Translations under genes and position numbers: made by a program
Notes under the pieces: model-generated
Databases searched by the model: none
The model's input: only the letters and a program-made list of their open reading frames with translations
What the model was told of the DNA's origin: nothing
Shown here: in pieces, positions 63,977 to 64,000 of the stretch
Position numbering within the stretch: the first letter of the stretch is position 1
How the letters are laid out: every line of letters starts with the position of its first letter
Assembly (NCBI RefSeq): GCF_017876095.1
Contig: NZ_JAGINM010000010.1
Span: 62,001 to 126,000 of the forward strand
Direction of reading: 5' to 3'
Length of the DNA stretch: 64,000 nucleotides
From: Azospirillum agricola
Lineage (GTDB): Bacteria; Pseudomonadota; Alphaproteobacteria; Azospirillales; Azospirillaceae

Positions 63977-64000
63977 ATGACCGATGCCCTTCTGACCTAT
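63977..64000 (+). CDS. Start of the next gene of the cluster (only 8 codons in window)
   Basis: An ATG at 63977, with an AGG 7 bases upstream, opens a frame (MTDALLTY) that runs off the window. Same strand and 32 bases after the previous stop, so probably the fourth gene of the cluster. Product unknown. Confidence 0.5.

Overview
The window is very GC-rich (third codon positions almost all G or C). Its gene style, with ATGA-coupled operons, a liv-type ABC operon and NHLP peptide export, suggests an alphaproteobacterium, possibly of the Azospirillum/Rhodospirillales type. That placement is inferred from style, not from a marker gene. No rRNA, tRNA, insertion sequence or CRISPR array was recognised.

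Layout. (1) 1-5231: an NHLP-type peptide export operon on the minus strand (leader, GNAT acetyltransferase, leader, C39-peptidase ABC transporter, second ABC subunit running off the window). A divergent 64-residue stub matches only the N-terminus of the HlyD-like adaptor of such systems. (2) 5317-9771: a complete livK-H-M-G-F-type branched-chain amino acid ABC operon on the minus strand. (3) 10175-19844: a tightly coupled plus-strand operon of a membrane Ser/Thr kinase, a PP2C phosphatase, a protein with an FHA-like C-terminus, a penicillin-binding transpeptidase and a SEDS-like polymerase. It resembles the kinase/phosphatase/PBP/RodA operon of actinobacteria. (4) 19934-25984: a six-gene minus-strand operon with two unknown proteins, a membrane protein with a Lon-like protease domain, an OmpA-like membrane protein, a caspase-like peptidase with a YARHG domain and an M15 (VanY-like) peptidase.

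(5) 26554-52078: the centrepiece, a 25.5-kb caspase-serpin locus. It holds nine exported caspase-like (family C14) proteins, ten counting the one in region 4, all with an intact His-Cys dyad. They are fused or adjacent to DUF4384 modules, WD40 propellers, EF-hand-like loops, OmpA domains, an NTF2-like domain and, in one case, a whole Leu/Ile/Val-type periplasmic binding protein. Two serpins, the classic family of suicide protease inhibitors, sit in the same clusters. The locus is two converging arms. The left arm (plus strand) and right arm (minus strand) carry paralogous genes in the same order (C14-DUF4384, double DUF4384, WD40-C14, OmpA, serpin), so the locus looks like an old inverted duplication. 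A 13-15 bp motif (TCATCCCGATAGG and variants) recurs in sense orientation upstream of several of these genes, at matching places in the two arms, and may be a shared control element.

(6) 53337-64000: three very large plus-strand genes, the first with a DUF6603-like region, the other two unrecognised, and the first 24 bases of a fourth. A 1.26-kb stretch with AT-rich patches separates them from the caspase locus.

Taken together, the predicted exported caspase homologues, their probable inhibitors, peptidoglycan-binding modules and the nearby cell-wall kinase/SEDS/PBP operon suggest an envelope-located, ligand- and calcium-responsive proteolytic system. The gene content is read from the sequence; the system-level function is inference.
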